Source: Amanita rubescens
Taxonomy: Eukaryota; Basidiomycota; Agaricomycetes; Agaricales; Amanitaceae
Assembly (NCBI GenBank): GCA_015039365.1
Contig: WION01000345.1
Location: 1-55,862 of the forward strand
Reading direction: 5' to 3'
DNA length: 55,862 nucleotides
This document shows positions 12,101 to 19,923 of this stretch, in pieces (positions within the stretch are counted from its first letter, which is position 1; each line of letters begins with the position of its first letter). Both the position numbers and the translations under genes were made by a program. The notes under the pieces were generated by a model that did not search any database, was not told the origin of the DNA, and saw only the letters and a list, made by a program, of their open reading frames with translations.

Positions 12101-12933
12101 GTAGCAGTCCCATCAGGATATAAACCATGTGCCGAACACCACGCGAGTAAATCAGGCTTTGACGATTTATCGACACTTTCGTAGAAATGGACCAAATCAA
12201 ATGCTTGATCAGTAGCCTTAAAACAAGCGGATGTATGTAACGCGTGCAGTATTTCATCAATGCCATGCCTCATGTTCAAAATAATGGCCAAGGAGCGACA
12301 GATCAACCGAAGAACATCAGTAGAGATGATAGAGTGTTCACAAAGTTGTGTTATGTTGTTTAACACACTGACCAGGAATTCAGGTCGCCGGACGCCATCG
12401 CAAGCAACAAGTGCACAACGACTGCCGATTTGTCCCGTACACATTCCGGAAATAATATGGTACGTTAATTTATTTCGAGCCTCAGCTATTGTCCACGAGC
12501 ACATAGACATTCCATGTTCTGACAAGGATTTGACCAAATCAGGATACGTGCACCGGCTAACATTCTGCTGCGAAGGTCCAAAATATTTCAACAATTCACA
12601 ATATAAATTTTCACTGTTAAATGGCCGGCCTTTACCACGAGAATTCATGGAAAGGCCGGCGGCCGACAGGTCCTTGTCGGCGGAGGGCTCCATACCCTCA
12701 ATGTTCTCAGCGGCTGCGATAAATTGTCTGTTAGCGCAACCACGCCCCCTGCTGAAAAAGAACCAAAAATAAACAACCTGAAAGTGTCCCATTGCCAAGC
12801 GTCGACTGATCACTTGTTTGTTCCGACATAGTAGTGTCCATTTCCCTTGTCGACCGTGCTCTGCTAGATCCTGCCTCGATAAAAACAGGGACTGGATTAC
12901 CGGTGGTGTGTTGGACACCATCGTGGGAGCCAC
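6181..12933 (-). CDS. Helitron RepHel protein (HUH replication initiator plus Pif1-like helicase)
   Basis: A single uninterrupted frame of 2250 aa encodes the rolling-circle transposition protein of a Helitron. Around residues 500-565 is the cysteine/histidine segment CHDCHQALERSRLPKFALAN, typical of fungal Helitron proteins (DUF6570-like). Around 860-1190 is the Rep domain: GRGSLHCHMLLW supplies the HUH histidines (about residue 1004) and VLYYITDYISK the two catalytic tyrosines (about 1184). The helicase follows: Walker A GPAGSGKTQ (about 1738), Walker B LFIDEVSM (about 1814), FAGDMAQLPPV (about 1850) and TAHKSQGQTLNKA (about 2124). No stop or frameshift is visible, so the element may be autonomous. 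The first 70 residues are doubtful: a hydrophilic overlapping frame starts at 12937 and a small intron near 12755-12830 is possible. Confidence 0.93.
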   Translation of the reverse strand: MAPTMVSNTPPVIQSLFLSRQDLAEHGRQGKWTLLCRNKQVISRRLAMGHFQVVYFWFFFSRGRGCANRQFIAAAENIEGMEPSADKDLSAAGLSMNSRGKGRPFNSENLYCELLKYFGPSQQNVSRCTYPDLVKSLSEHGMSMCSWTIAEARNKLTYHIISGMCTGQIGSRCALVACDGVRRPEFLVSVLNNITQLCEHSIISTDVLRLICRSLAIILNMRHGIDEILHALHTSACFKATDQAFDLVHFYESVDKSSKPDLLAWCSAHGLYPDGTATEIREQVLTHVVRGHCISSDTSLCFQGCVDVRSQQVRSFADTDHTACVLSLLCQMPRVPRATLIQVVALVTGVSPRSVQLPESSLRQKLRSHIFALRRGKSVYYGLLEGYRNPRIQGRLNRIRNDWPSSSDSRLKEKIKSLFEKEIVDSCKTRGVCAVCSVKYTSDDFVIVDSTDLDLSSLIKPEPDVVTVHSTSDDFLSPYVLDQHGVIGPDSQQGTHPQLILCHDCHQALERSRLPKFALANHLYLGDVPDELRNLTPVEESMIALCRARCIMVQLKTLRGADNVQNAQRAYRGHTIFHQQDVSQFATMLPPSIEDILAPICVLFIGSRKPSLEWIRQHAKPLVVRANVVRTALKWLIENNPLYATISLNHEVLDRIEREGGLPYDIQYAADHDTSSETVSGYSPQNIDDTIRDANMNMGSPREIPFENVVITDLDQSATPREMREAALKHLQSGKKFFMYGHAANPETEYRNPNLFPSLYPTLYPYGVGGFEDSRRHPKISMRAHIRYLLNIADGRFREHPSFIFSAFNILQRREVGERTTMKVSRASFLSKAGIYARLQAESIQRVSERIEAGQYDFQRQDEKDVCDLMKDVRTINSTVEGSGAARLKMRNEIRAMITSLGAPSFFITVNPADVFNPVVNLLAGNDININELLPEQVPDYHRQSILIAKDPILAARFFHLYMKAFFVAVLGCDVHDCDDISPGLLGITKGYYGVVEAQGRGSLHCHMLLWLEGGLKPSEISARAIQEPNGEFERRLISYLDDNISSAIPDDPGDVDNVPSSVYNPCSVRPIFPREDEPSQLYSDRCQKDLFNLAKQCQRHSHNTGCYKNWKGPPEEKKCRFNLDESKLNHHTFVDRSTGEIHGRCLDGMVNQFNDTMLEILRCNMDIKFIGSGYTAHAVLYYITDYISKMQLKTHAAYNILEIALQRLEKYGTNDDSEATRARKLLVKCANAIISAQELSAQQVSSYLLGHGDNYTSHQFKEIYWRCYDGFIKHCVANRPDAEFEEVNTQLTDNMSIDISNQELLVSEENGERSLNGMLSDPIIGIDNYVTAVFDDAGNLAPKASFVADYVYRPEIMRHTCLWDFLSYTDKQRVQQDVNKNRNPRNQPLPADTPETPSDNDVNPGFSFMHLVFEHQLQATTFRFKAQHPDSSTHILRLVAPRKNYVLVPSGPAMPRLDRPDSSIDYCRLMLIFFKPWVSALDLKRDDQTWLLAYDEFINSNDIYYSHLSIMENIQFLHACRDSRDHVAKDRLLRRLPHEVIDTVSVENDLACNPDDNDVDELQRRHDDLLRDIQRQNLSSNARSSECLDATTTAGLTGLSPLPHADMMDYSSNYYTTDIASLVKEWKSEYTARRKSMKQNLHSNALNPSLNAQSNVTSLASISFDDLHYTQNPLNSSSQLLSLPSTSSLPQDMCELICQRWTLNSDQRRAFHIIAQHASAAKGTVEPLTMLVAGPAGSGKTQVLNALRNFFVLRNEERRLRITSYMGIAADNVGGITLHSALNLTPSESSREPSAKSITELKHMWAGVDYLFIDEVSMISCEFLHTVNVSLCGATGKNAPFGGISTIFAGDMAQLPPVAETRLSAYVDPARGSTSDRSQRRLKGKILWLSVSIVVLLEKINRQRGAENARFIELLTKLRDGDCDISDYQLLRTRIVSQDNNVHQWNLRHDELAPVIVSDNTTKDRINQELASAYAAKSSQPLYEYVAIDSLNGLPVSDPSLLQVIDLLHSGKTGSRLKRLPLAINMPVMVTTNIDLNGGVVNGSIGTVRKIYYHLLPNGDRVLDCCIIHIPSAHSAPMPGLASNEFPIMPDTVYVRYSGAHSKQSIAFKRTQAPLIPAFAMTAHKSQGQTLNKAIIDLKDCRGTEAPYVMLSRVRRLDDILILRPFPFSKIRCRPSQDTRRDQTRILFHHLTTTVKYGAPDEMECAKRKLTEFTLSHGEQQLANLLGKHIIEFVPPAGESERPRKRRRT

Positions 12934-12937
12934 CCAA
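6181..12937 (-). mobile_element. Helitron core (ends unresolved)
   Basis: The RepHel protein defines a Helitron oriented right to left. The 5'-TC end should lie above 12937 and the 3' hairpin plus CTRR end below 6181, possibly below 4408 if the neighbouring 7-exon gene is cargo. Neither end could be fixed by eye, so the coordinates cover only the coding core. Confidence 0.8.
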
Positions 12938-12989
12938 AACAGAGCCAGATGAAGTGATCTAACGATAACAGGTCAAGTCCGTCCAATGC

Positions 12990-13343
12990 TCAGCAGATTT
13001 TAGACACACTGGTCCCCTTCTCGATGCTATTGTTTAAGAGGAAAAAGTGGTGGTTAGTCGTCTTCGCAGTCCGCGAGTGAAAACAAAGTTTCGCACTATG
13101 AGCCTGGTATTGACGAAACCAGTCGCCTCCCAAAACAACGTCTTCGAATTGTTCTGCAGGACACACATCAAAAGCCGATGAGAACTCCGTTTCTCCTATG
13201 GGAACAGATATCAAGACAGGGCAAGCAGTTGCGATTCCCCATTGTTGTAAAAACGCGTTGCTGACGGTTGTCGATGGTTGGTGCAGATCCACGCGCGCCG
13301 AGACGGCTATTCCATTCACACGAAAAATAGACGAGAACGACAT
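12990..13343 (-). CDS. Small retropepsin-like protein lacking the catalytic DTG
   Basis: The 117-aa product starts MSFSSIFRVNG and ends SVSKIC. The pattern VNGIAVSARVDLHQPSTT, then a strand-rich segment, then DVVLGGDWFRQY resembles single-domain retroviral-type aspartic proteases, in which a flap-facing D-T/S-G triad follows vnG...v.alvD and the domain ends in an iLGxDWL motif. Here the expected DTG is DLH, so proteolysis is unlikely. The start was chosen at 13343 because the truncated tandem copy begins with the same Met. It lies 57 bp upstream of the Helitron RepHel start on the same strand. The family assignment rests on pattern only. Confidence 0.5.
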   Translation of the reverse strand: MSFSSIFRVNGIAVSARVDLHQPSTTVSNAFLQQWGIATACPVLISVPIGETEFSSAFDVCPAEQFEDVVLGGDWFRQYQAHSAKLCFHSRTAKTTNHHFFLLNNSIEKGTSVSKIC

Positions 13344-13420
13344 GGGCTGCAGCGATGAAAGGAGTTGCAAGTAAGAAGCAGCAGGAGGCCGATAACGTGT
13401 GACGGACGAGCGTGTCCACA
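13262..13420. repeat. Direct repeat unit 1 (partner 13543-13705)
   Basis: The sequence from ctgacggttgtcgatggttg through ggaggccgataacg recurs at 13543-13705 with few differences and one small insertion. It covers the N-terminal coding part of the retropepsin-like gene and its 5' flank. A shorter echo (ggggccagg...cagtaggggccg...gtcttgta) occurs at about 13466-13505 and 13731-13770, so the block has been duplicated more than once. Confidence 0.75.
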
Positions 13421-13519
13421 TCTCGGCAAGAACCCCTAGACTGGTAAGAGTACCACCCGATCTGGCGTAGCAGGGGCCAGGAGCAGTTGGACAGACAGCA
13501 GGGGCCGAGGGGTCTTGTA

Positions 13520-13621
13520 GACGGCTAAAAACGCGTGACTGACGGTCGTTGACGGTTGGTGCAGATCCACGCGCATCGAGATAGCTATTCCATTCACGCG
13601 GAAAATAGACGAGAACGACAT
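13520..13621 (-). pseudogene. Truncated tandem copy of the retropepsin-like gene
   Basis: The first 34 codons repeat the neighbouring gene almost exactly (MSFSSIFRVNGIAISMRVDL and following), then similarity stops after SHAFL and the frame runs into unrelated sequence. The second half, including the LGGDW motif, is missing. Confidence 0.65.
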
Positions 13622-13705
13622 GGGCAGCAGCGATGAAAGAAGATGCAAGTAAGAAAGCGGTCGAATAAACACCGGGCTGCAGGAGGCCGATAACGAGTGA
13701 CGAAT
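13543..13705. repeat. Direct repeat unit 2 (partner 13262-13420)
   Basis: Second copy of the tandem duplication described at 13262-13420. It carries the truncated 34-codon gene copy and extends into the shared ggaggccgataacg segment. Confidence 0.75.
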
Positions 13706-13790
13706 GAGCGTGTCCTATCTCACGTAGGAGGGGCCAGGTGCAGCAAACAGTAGGGGCCGGGGTCTTGTAAACGATTAAAAGAGCTCATGA

Positions 13791-14333
13791 TTACAAATAG
13801 CGAATTATGTCATGCATGAACAGTTCGTTGAACCCCTCGTCTTCGACGTCAACGACATCCCCTCCATCCAACTTTATGTATAGCACGTCCCCCACATCTG
13901 CGACTCTAGTATCACTTAGAGCTCCCGGTATATAACTTGGCACGCCGTCTGGACCCGAAGGTATGGACGCGTAGTAGACAATTATGCATGTTGGATATTC
14001 TTTGCAGACACGAACCCAAGTACGGAACGCGATGTCGGCAGGTTTGGAGATCCAATAATCAACATCAAGCTTTCGGATGCTGGTTGATTGTCCTGACGAA
14101 CTCGCGTGGGTCACGTCCGGACGAACGAGTATTGGCACTGCGCGGGCGGAGGTCCAGCCATTGTACACATAAACCCCAAAATGACAGAACGTCTAGGATC
14201 CGAACTATCAATACACTGAATCCCGAAAGCATTGATAACTTACATCTCCATAAACGTCAGGTGTAAACGTATCGTAGAACGAGCTGCACTTGGCGGCGAC
14301 GGCATCGAATGGGACACAGCGCGTGGTGATCAT
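13791..14333 (-). CDS. Uncharacterised 163-aa protein, orphan family copy 2
   Basis: Two exons, 14244-14333 and 13791-14192, separated by a 51-bp phase-0 intron with a GTAAGT donor. The product starts MITTRCVPFDAVAAK, continues across the splice as VYGDTFCHFGVYVYNGW, and ends with GDVLYIKLDGGDVVDVEDE plus a short tail. It is a divergent paralogue of the plus-strand gene at 2120-2653, sharing intron position, phase and length. The two copies lie about 11 kb apart in inverted orientation and bracket the Helitron block. Divergent from the gene at 14449 with 115 bp between starts. Function unknown. Confidence 0.6.
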
Positions 14334-14448
14334 CGAAAGATGTAAAGATAGCAAAGCTGTCGACACCAATCATATATCAGACGGGAAGATAGGAGAATCG
14401 CTTGGAGGGGACGGAACGTTCCAAGGACTTTTTGTAGCCGAAACGGAC
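14334..14448. promoter_or_regulatory. Short divergent intergenic region, likely shared promoter
   Basis: Only 115 bp separate the start codons of the minus-strand gene (14333) and the plus-strand gene (14449), so their promoters must share or overlap this interval unless 5' exons were missed. No clear TATA box was recognised. Confidence 0.35.
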
Positions 14449-15064
14449 ATGGCATGGCTCCTACCCCCCCCCGCCCCCCTGATCACGCTATCACGCAGGT
14501 CGGAGCAGGTGAAATATGTCTTCAGACGGGTCATACAGGGAACGTTCTGATATTTCTGTTCAGACTCCACATGCACTCCAAAGGACCACGGGTATTGGTA
14601 GATGACTTTTCCTGCCGAGTTTTGACAGATATGATTATACGAGAGAAGGTAGTACGGTTAACACTCCATTTATCACCCACCTAATATACTCTATCTGACA
14701 GCACTACTACCAAGCTCTGTTCTACGGAGTCAACTGCACGTCACCGACGGTCGTTCCCGTCCCACTAGCTCCATCCGATACGGATCACTTGTGGGACGTT
14801 GCGACCTGGCTATCCGATGATGCCAACTCAAACATCATTCGCATAAAGGACTTCGTGCTAGTACGCCAAGGAAAACGAATGCACTGCGTCGTACATCATA
14901 TTTGCCAACAGACGGGGGTGGAAGGACAAGCACAGAACCGTCTTCTAAGCAACGGTCTCCATAGTTGGTACGGCAATGTTATATTATCATGGGCAAATAA
15001 TGACTGGCCGGCAAACCTGGCGCCGTCGGAGGAAGAATTGTCACATGTACTGTTCTCGGCATAG
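14449..15064 (+). CDS. Uncharacterised protein of about 165 aa, three exons
   Basis: Exons 14449-14498, 14564-14648 and 14702-15064 with introns of 65 and 53 bp keep one frame. The start MAWLLPPPAPL is Pro-rich because of a C-run at 14464-14479, and the true start could differ. The body reads RVLVDDFSCRVLTDMIIREK, then HYYQALFYGVNCTSP across the second splice, then DHLWDVATWLSDDAN and NGLHSWYGNVILSWANNDWP, and ends HVLFSA. It is mixed alpha/beta and not low complexity, so it is probably a real protein. No family recognised and no signal peptide is obvious. Confidence 0.5.
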
Positions 15065-15499
15065 AGTACAAAAAAAAAACGGTCTGCCCATACAATGAAA
15101 AGTTGTTTGCCAGAGAAACATTACAATAGGCTGTTTGATTCCTACGTTGCAATGGGAGCGCGTTACCATCTTAAGCACAAACGTGTCTCCTTCTAACATC
15201 GTTTTCGGCGGTGGGCTCACGTGATGGGAAACTAACGCTCGGCAGAGGATGCCTACTAAAACAGGTCGCAAGGGCGCATCACATGGGTTCACGTGATGGG
15301 AAACTAATGCTCGGCAGAAGGTCCTTCCTAAAACCCTCCACCTTTACAGGTTGCGGGAATTTGGTCGCGATTGCTTGACCCCGAGTCACATCCAAGCCGT
15401 GCAATGTGCATGGAGGTCCACGTGCCGTGTCATTGTACACGTTTAAAATGAAGACGGCAGTGCTTATCAGCGCCTGCCAGCACTTGACGTCTTATCTTC
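15065..15499. other. Intergenic DNA with a 33-bp direct repeat
   Basis: tcacgtgatgggaaactaa(c/t)gctcggcaga occurs twice, at about 15217-15247 and 15289-15319. Each copy contains a CACGTG palindrome (E-box-like). The repeats lie 180-280 bp upstream of the monooxygenase start and could be regulatory. No gene seen. Confidence 0.5.
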
Positions 15500-17050
15500 A
15501 TGTCATCACTGCCAACACCAAAATCCGTGCTAATAATTGGCGGTGGTCCATCTGGCCTTGTTACGCTTCGCAATTTGGTTGAACTGGGCAATTTTGAACG
15601 TGTCGAACTCGTCGAACGAAGAAACGATATTGGGGGTGTCTGGTTTGTCTACTTGTCGGTTATCATTTACTTTGAGCTAACATTAACGCATACCAGGTAC
15701 CTGAATGAGGAATCTCGTCAACCTGGAAAACCCATTTGGCCATCACCTGCATACCCAGGATTGGTTGGGAACGTTCTCCCCCCATTTCTCAGCTTTTCTG
15801 GATTCCCATTCCCCGAGAGAACCAAGAAATACCCGCATCAGCCATTCCCAACCTTGACGGAGACTTACGAGTACCTCCGTTCGTTTGCAGACCCGTTTAT
15901 TAAAAGCGGGAAAATTCGGTTGAGCTGGGAAGTCGTTAGGGTAGAAGAGGAAATGCAGAATGACGGTCGATGGAAAGTCTACATGAGGAACTGGAATGGA
16001 GATGCCAATGGAAAGGAATGTGTTGAAACCTGGGATGCGGTCGTCGTTGCCGTCGGATGGTACGATAACCCTGTATGGCCAGACACCGATGGGTTGGACG
16101 CGATCAAAGCCAAAGGTTGTGCGATTCACGCAAAAGACTGGCGAGGGCCCAAAGGGTTAGAAGACAAGGTAAGATAACGTAACTCGTATGAAACTGCCCT
16201 GTAACGCATCACCCAGCGCGTCTTAGTAGTAGCAAATGCGGGATCAGCTAATGACATCGCTGCACACCTCGCGCCTGTCTCTAGAATCCCCGTTTACCAA
16301 AGTATCCGACGTCCCGCATTTCCTGGTTCCCGTTCTCTCCCGGATGACAGGATCAAAATGGTCGCTCCAGTTTCAAAATATACCATGCAAGAAACAAACG
16401 ATGGGCGAAGCCTAGTCGAAGCAACCTTAAGCGACGGAAATGTCATCTCGGGCATCGACATGGTCATTTTTGGAACGGGTTATAGACCCTATCCGTCTTT
16501 TGTCCACGTTTTAAAACATGTAGGCGAGGACAGCACAAACCGCGGACAACTTGAGCCTCTTGCTTCACTTTCAATCAAACCATATAGAGTACCTTCCATT
16601 CATAGGCACATTTTATACGCACACAACCCAACATTGGCGTTTGTCGGTCTACCCATGTCCTACACCCCTTTCACTGTTAACGATGTCACCAGTACCTGGC
16701 TAGCCCTCGCCTGGTCTGATCCAAACCAAAATCACCAACCTTTTTACCCAGAAACGGCCGCTGGCCGTCTTCAATTCGAACAAGAGACGGTGAAAATGGT
16801 TGAGGAGTGGCTGTCCAAGACGGAGAATCCGACTTGTTTTTTTTCGTGTCACGTAGTGGTATTTGACGAACAGAACTATGCGGCCGGACTGCGGAAAGAA
16901 GTTGTGGAAAGGAGGCCGGAACTTGACAGTGTATTACCGGTGTGGTCGGATGAGAAGACGAAGGAGAGGGAGGCTATGAACTCGCTTAAGCTGCGGGCGT
17001 TGCAGTATGAGAGGGATCACGGCGGACAGGGTGTGACGCTGACAAATTGA
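15500..17050 (+). CDS. Flavin-containing monooxygenase-like protein
   Basis: Predicted FAD- and NADPH-dependent oxygenase acting on a soft nucleophile; substrate unknown. Exons 15500-15642, 15697-16168 and 16217-17050, introns 54 and 48 bp, 482 aa. Residues 10-20 hold the FAD Rossmann motif VLIIGGGPSGL, followed by VELVERRNDIGGVW with the ribose-binding acidic residue. KGCAIHAKDW corresponds to the FMO fingerprint GxxxHxxx(F/Y/W). The second dinucleotide motif is RVLVVANAGSANDIA, with Ala where the first Gly is usual. FGTGYRPYPSF is the conserved C-terminal ATG/GTG-type segment. Length is normal for fungal FMOs and no break is seen. It has no obvious biosynthetic-cluster partners nearby. Confidence 0.85.
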
Positions 17051-17819
17051 GGTGGATTGACAATGTAACAAACTACGGGAGTTTATACCTCCAGCTAGCT
17101 ACCATCAGCATTCAGCATTTAAAGTGCCTTGAGCCGTCGATGCTACTAAGCCCTCGCTTTCTGCCATCAATCCTTCCGTACCATGTCTTGTACCAATTCA
17201 AGTGCTGGGTATCGTAGCGCCTATTTGTCGCACGGATAAGAATAGAGTAAGGTGTACATGCATAGTGGCGACGAAGTGGCACGGCGAAGCTCGGGCTCGA
17301 TGCAACTCGCTGGGTCAGAAGCCCGCCTTCTGAAACTGTACTCAATTCAATTCCAAATACCCCCGAGGCTGATTTTGTGCTCACTACAATAAACTCCTAC
17401 ATGTCCTTTTCCTCTCCTGTTTTAGTGTCTACATCCATGCAAGCGACGAACAGATGCGAACCCGTCTCGCAGAATTGCGCCGTCGGTTTTTGGGTTCTGA
17501 CTGCCCCTACTCCATAGCCCACTGTCCCCTGAGTGTTCTGCATGGTCTCAGCACAATCGGAACCATGCTGTGCTTCTACAGAGCACTGTGTGGCAGCTCC
17601 ATTGATTCAAGTTCATCCAGAACTTGGGCCAGAACTGGTGGCGGACATAGTACCACGGGAACGCTGGGATTGCGGTGTCCTCAACGATGAGGGAGAGCGT
17701 TGACTTGAAGGCATTGACGAGGGGGCCCGTGGAGGCATCCAAAGTTCGGAGGGCGGCCATCGAGGTTAACGGCGCGGAAGCGCGAGTCGCCCGAGCCTAG
17801 ATCTTATCACTTGGATAGG
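17051..17819. other. No confident gene; possible eroded minus-strand coding
   Basis: A minus-strand stretch at about 17440-17760 reads coding-like words (VLDELESMELPHSAL, then KHSMVPIVLRPCRTLRGQW) interrupted by TAG codons. It may be a decayed exon, but no family was recognised. The remainder shows nothing. Confidence 0.3.
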
Positions 17820-18185
17820 CATATATGCATGAAGTAGCACGAGAGATACGACGAATATAACGGTGTTTGTGTCGGGGTCATCGGATCCGCGTTACTTAAA
17901 GCCAAGTTCTCCCCCGGTTTGGCTGAAAATGATGGACCGTGGCGGAATAGAGCGTGTATATCAGGGCGAGTATAGGTTAGATAGTTGCATTTGTGATACG
18001 AAGACATAGTTCCTCTAGTGCGTTGGTTTGAACAACCGATTGCCGATTGATGCATAACGAAGTTACGAAGGTCCTCGTCCTCCTGGTCTCCAGGGTTTCC
18101 ATCCTGCCATATTCCTCGTCAATGCACATAGGCTGCCCCGAGCGCGTCCTGCTCGCTGAAGCTTAATTGTGTTCGTTCTGGCAGC
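17820..18185 (-). pseudogene. ORC5 fragment F (middle part only)
   Basis: On the minus strand this segment matches the complete ORC5 gene from about 54360 back to 53915. It includes the acidic linker region, recognisable as cgtcaatgcacata, gcgttggttt(g)aacaaccgatt and gaagtagcacgag words in the same order. It is frameshifted and cannot code. It lies upstream of, rather than contiguous with, fragment A (19924-20575), although the two together cover adjacent ORC5 sequence. Confidence 0.75.
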
Positions 18186-18377
18186 GTCGGCGCTGATCAC
18201 AGTACCAGTCAGTCTATGTCATCCCTTTAGACAACCGTCGACATCTCCAGCACCTCCATTGTCCCCTAAAAGGTCGGTTTCTCAACCAGGTGCAACAATC
18301 GGTCCAGTGCTCCACTTGTTTGTGCAAGCAAAGATCAAGTGGCTGACCGATCGTGCGGTTGACATTGAAACGCCTAG

Positions 18378-18385
18378 TATATAAA
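18378..18385 (+). promoter_or_regulatory. TATA box of the 169-aa gene, copy A
   Basis: TATATAAA lies 57 bp upstream of the start codon and is conserved in the duplicate at 29500-29507. Confidence 0.6.
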
Positions 18386-18441
18386 CCTATCCGCATACGT
18401 TAGCTCCTCTTCCTTAGAATCCACATCTACACACATTTACC

Positions 18442-18951
18442 ATGCACGCTATCACATCCTTCATTGCTACCATTGGCGCTGGTCGTCAATCCAAACACAC
18501 CCCATCCTTAAACATCGATGCCGCTGACGCGATTACCGGCCTTCTTCACGTCCAAGTTGCCAAGGACATGCCGGTTGTCCAGTCGCCAGTGCTCGAGGAA
18601 AAGGAAACCCGGGATCATCCTTCCGCATCCAAGGATGGTTGGCTTGCCACTACTGCCGTGTTCAAAAAGTGGAAGAAGCAAATTGCCGGGAAAATCGCGA
18701 AAGATAAGCGCTCCGTTCTTCCTGATGCTGACGCAGAACATATGCAGAAGCTTTTGCACCATGCGGCTTTCCTCGTCGCTAGCCTGGAGGCAAACGAAAA
18801 GGCGCGTCAGGAGCTGAAAGCGTCGACGGCGAATTTCTGCACCTCTGAGCAATTTGACGCGATGTTTCCGCCTAATGTTCGGTATATCAGCAAGGTTTGG
18901 GAAGAGGAAATCTCGGAGAAAGTCTGGGAGGACCTTGGCTTTCGGAAGTAG
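18442..18951 (+). CDS. Uncharacterised 169-aa protein, copy A
   Basis: Single-exon gene starting MHAITSFIATIGAGRQSK and ending KVWEDLGFRK. It is 90% or more identical to the 170-aa product of 29564-30076; most differences are single residues and both frames are intact, suggesting recent duplication or retained constraint. A central basic helix (KKWKKQIAGKIAKDKRS) is followed by a long amphipathic helix (HMQKLLHHAAFLVASLEANE). No signal peptide, metal-binding or catalytic motif was recognised. A TATA box and a downstream hairpin frame it as a complete transcription unit. Function unknown. Confidence 0.65.
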   Translation: MHAITSFIATIGAGRQSKHTPSLNIDAADAITGLLHVQVAKDMPVVQSPVLEEKETRDHPSASKDGWLATTAVFKKWKKQIAGKIAKDKRSVLPDADAEHMQKLLHHAAFLVASLEANEKARQELKASTANFCTSEQFDAMFPPNVRYISKVWEEEISEKVWEDLGFRK

Positions 18952-18954
18952 GCG

Positions 18955-18976
18955 CCAACCCCGTAAATGGGGTTGG
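18955..18976 (+). terminator. Hairpin just downstream of the 169-aa gene
   Basis: CCAACCCC-gtaaat-GGGGTTGG is a perfect 8-bp stem with a 6-nt loop, 4 bp after the stop codon. It is conserved in the duplicate (30080-30101). In a fungal transcript it would form a 3' UTR structure; it is not a bacterial-type terminator. Its role is unknown. Confidence 0.5.
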
Positions 18977-19073
18977 TTAGGAGGTGGTTGAAGGCGCGAA
19001 TTTCGTTTGATTTCTGTTCTTCTGTTTAAGGCATGGGCTGACGTATTGTTTCTGTTCGAGTTTTTTTTTGCAG

Positions 19074-19880
19074 ATCCCCGCCCACGATGCCCGTCGCCCG
19101 CCCCGTTCGCCCGTCGCGTCAAGACCGCCCTTGCCTTTGGAACGACTCCGGATAGTGATGGAGGAATGGGAAACAAGGTGAGTTTCCCGGGGATGGTGAA
19201 GAGGTTCTGAACCTCTTTTCCTCGTGCTTCCCTTGCCGTGGGCCCCGGGCTTAGACTGCGTACGCGGTTGACCAGGAGCACGAAAATTCCTTTTCTTCTT
19301 CCTTTTCGCTCACACCTTGACAGGCGTGGATAGATATGTCTTCTTCATCTTGCGGTCAGCAACAGATCGGTAAGGCTCCTAGCTGGCTAGGCCATTAAGC
19401 GTAATTTCTGATCACTTGAATTCTCCAGAGCCTGGGGGGAACGGAGGCGAATCAATGAGCTGGATTTGTGGTGGGGGGTAGGAACAAGGTCACATGGATA
19501 TCCGATGTTCTGAACCATCGTTTGGAAGAATCTGAGAGACGCATGTCAGAGTTTTTTTGTGCACAGAAGAGCTTGCAACTCACGGTATTGAGGAGCTTTA
19601 GACAAGACATCGCGTGGCCGGAAAAACCACCAATTGTTCAAAGATATTTTAAGAATAGGCGGCGGAGTCTAAGCGCTACTAAATACAGGCGTCGATTATA
19701 TCGTTGACGGTCATATTCGTATCTGCCATCGAAGTACATGGCTCTTCAGTCTAAGGAATATGTCACTGCAAAGAGGGAGCTGCCAGACGTAGTTATTGTA
19801 CTAAATAAACGGGCTGACCATTCGGCGTATTCGGTTCGGGAAAAGTTCCGTCGAGAGGGTACGATTCGTTACGTGCTCTG
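19074..19880 (+). pseudogene. Gene X copy A, disrupted
   Basis: An exon-like segment at 19074-19177 (acceptor ttgcag, donor gtgagt) encodes IPAHDARRPPRSPVAS and IVMEEWETR. Further on, DVLNHRLEESERRMSEFF and VLRSFRQDIA are recognisable up to about 19613, after which a deletion relative to copy B breaks the frame. The remaining match ends near 19880, abutting the ORC5 fragment in convergent orientation. Function unknown. Confidence 0.5.
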
Positions 19881-19923
19881 AGCATGTTCGCTAAAGTATC
19901 TCGAGAACATGCTTCGTTCCGCA

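Noticed and set aside
12260..12772. 170-codon plus-strand open frame opposite the RepHel N-terminus
   Set aside because: It is the antisense shadow of the long RepHel frame; composition is unprotein-like and no start context or splice signal supports it.
18955..18976. Rho-independent bacterial terminator
   Set aside because: The hairpin lacks a following T-run and the context is a spliced eukaryotic genome; it is described only as a 3' hairpin.
18508..19281. 257-codon minus-strand open frame over the 169-aa gene
   Set aside because: It overlaps a well-supported plus-strand gene conserved in two copies, is Arg/Leu/Pro-rich, and in copy B the corresponding minus frame is split by stops.
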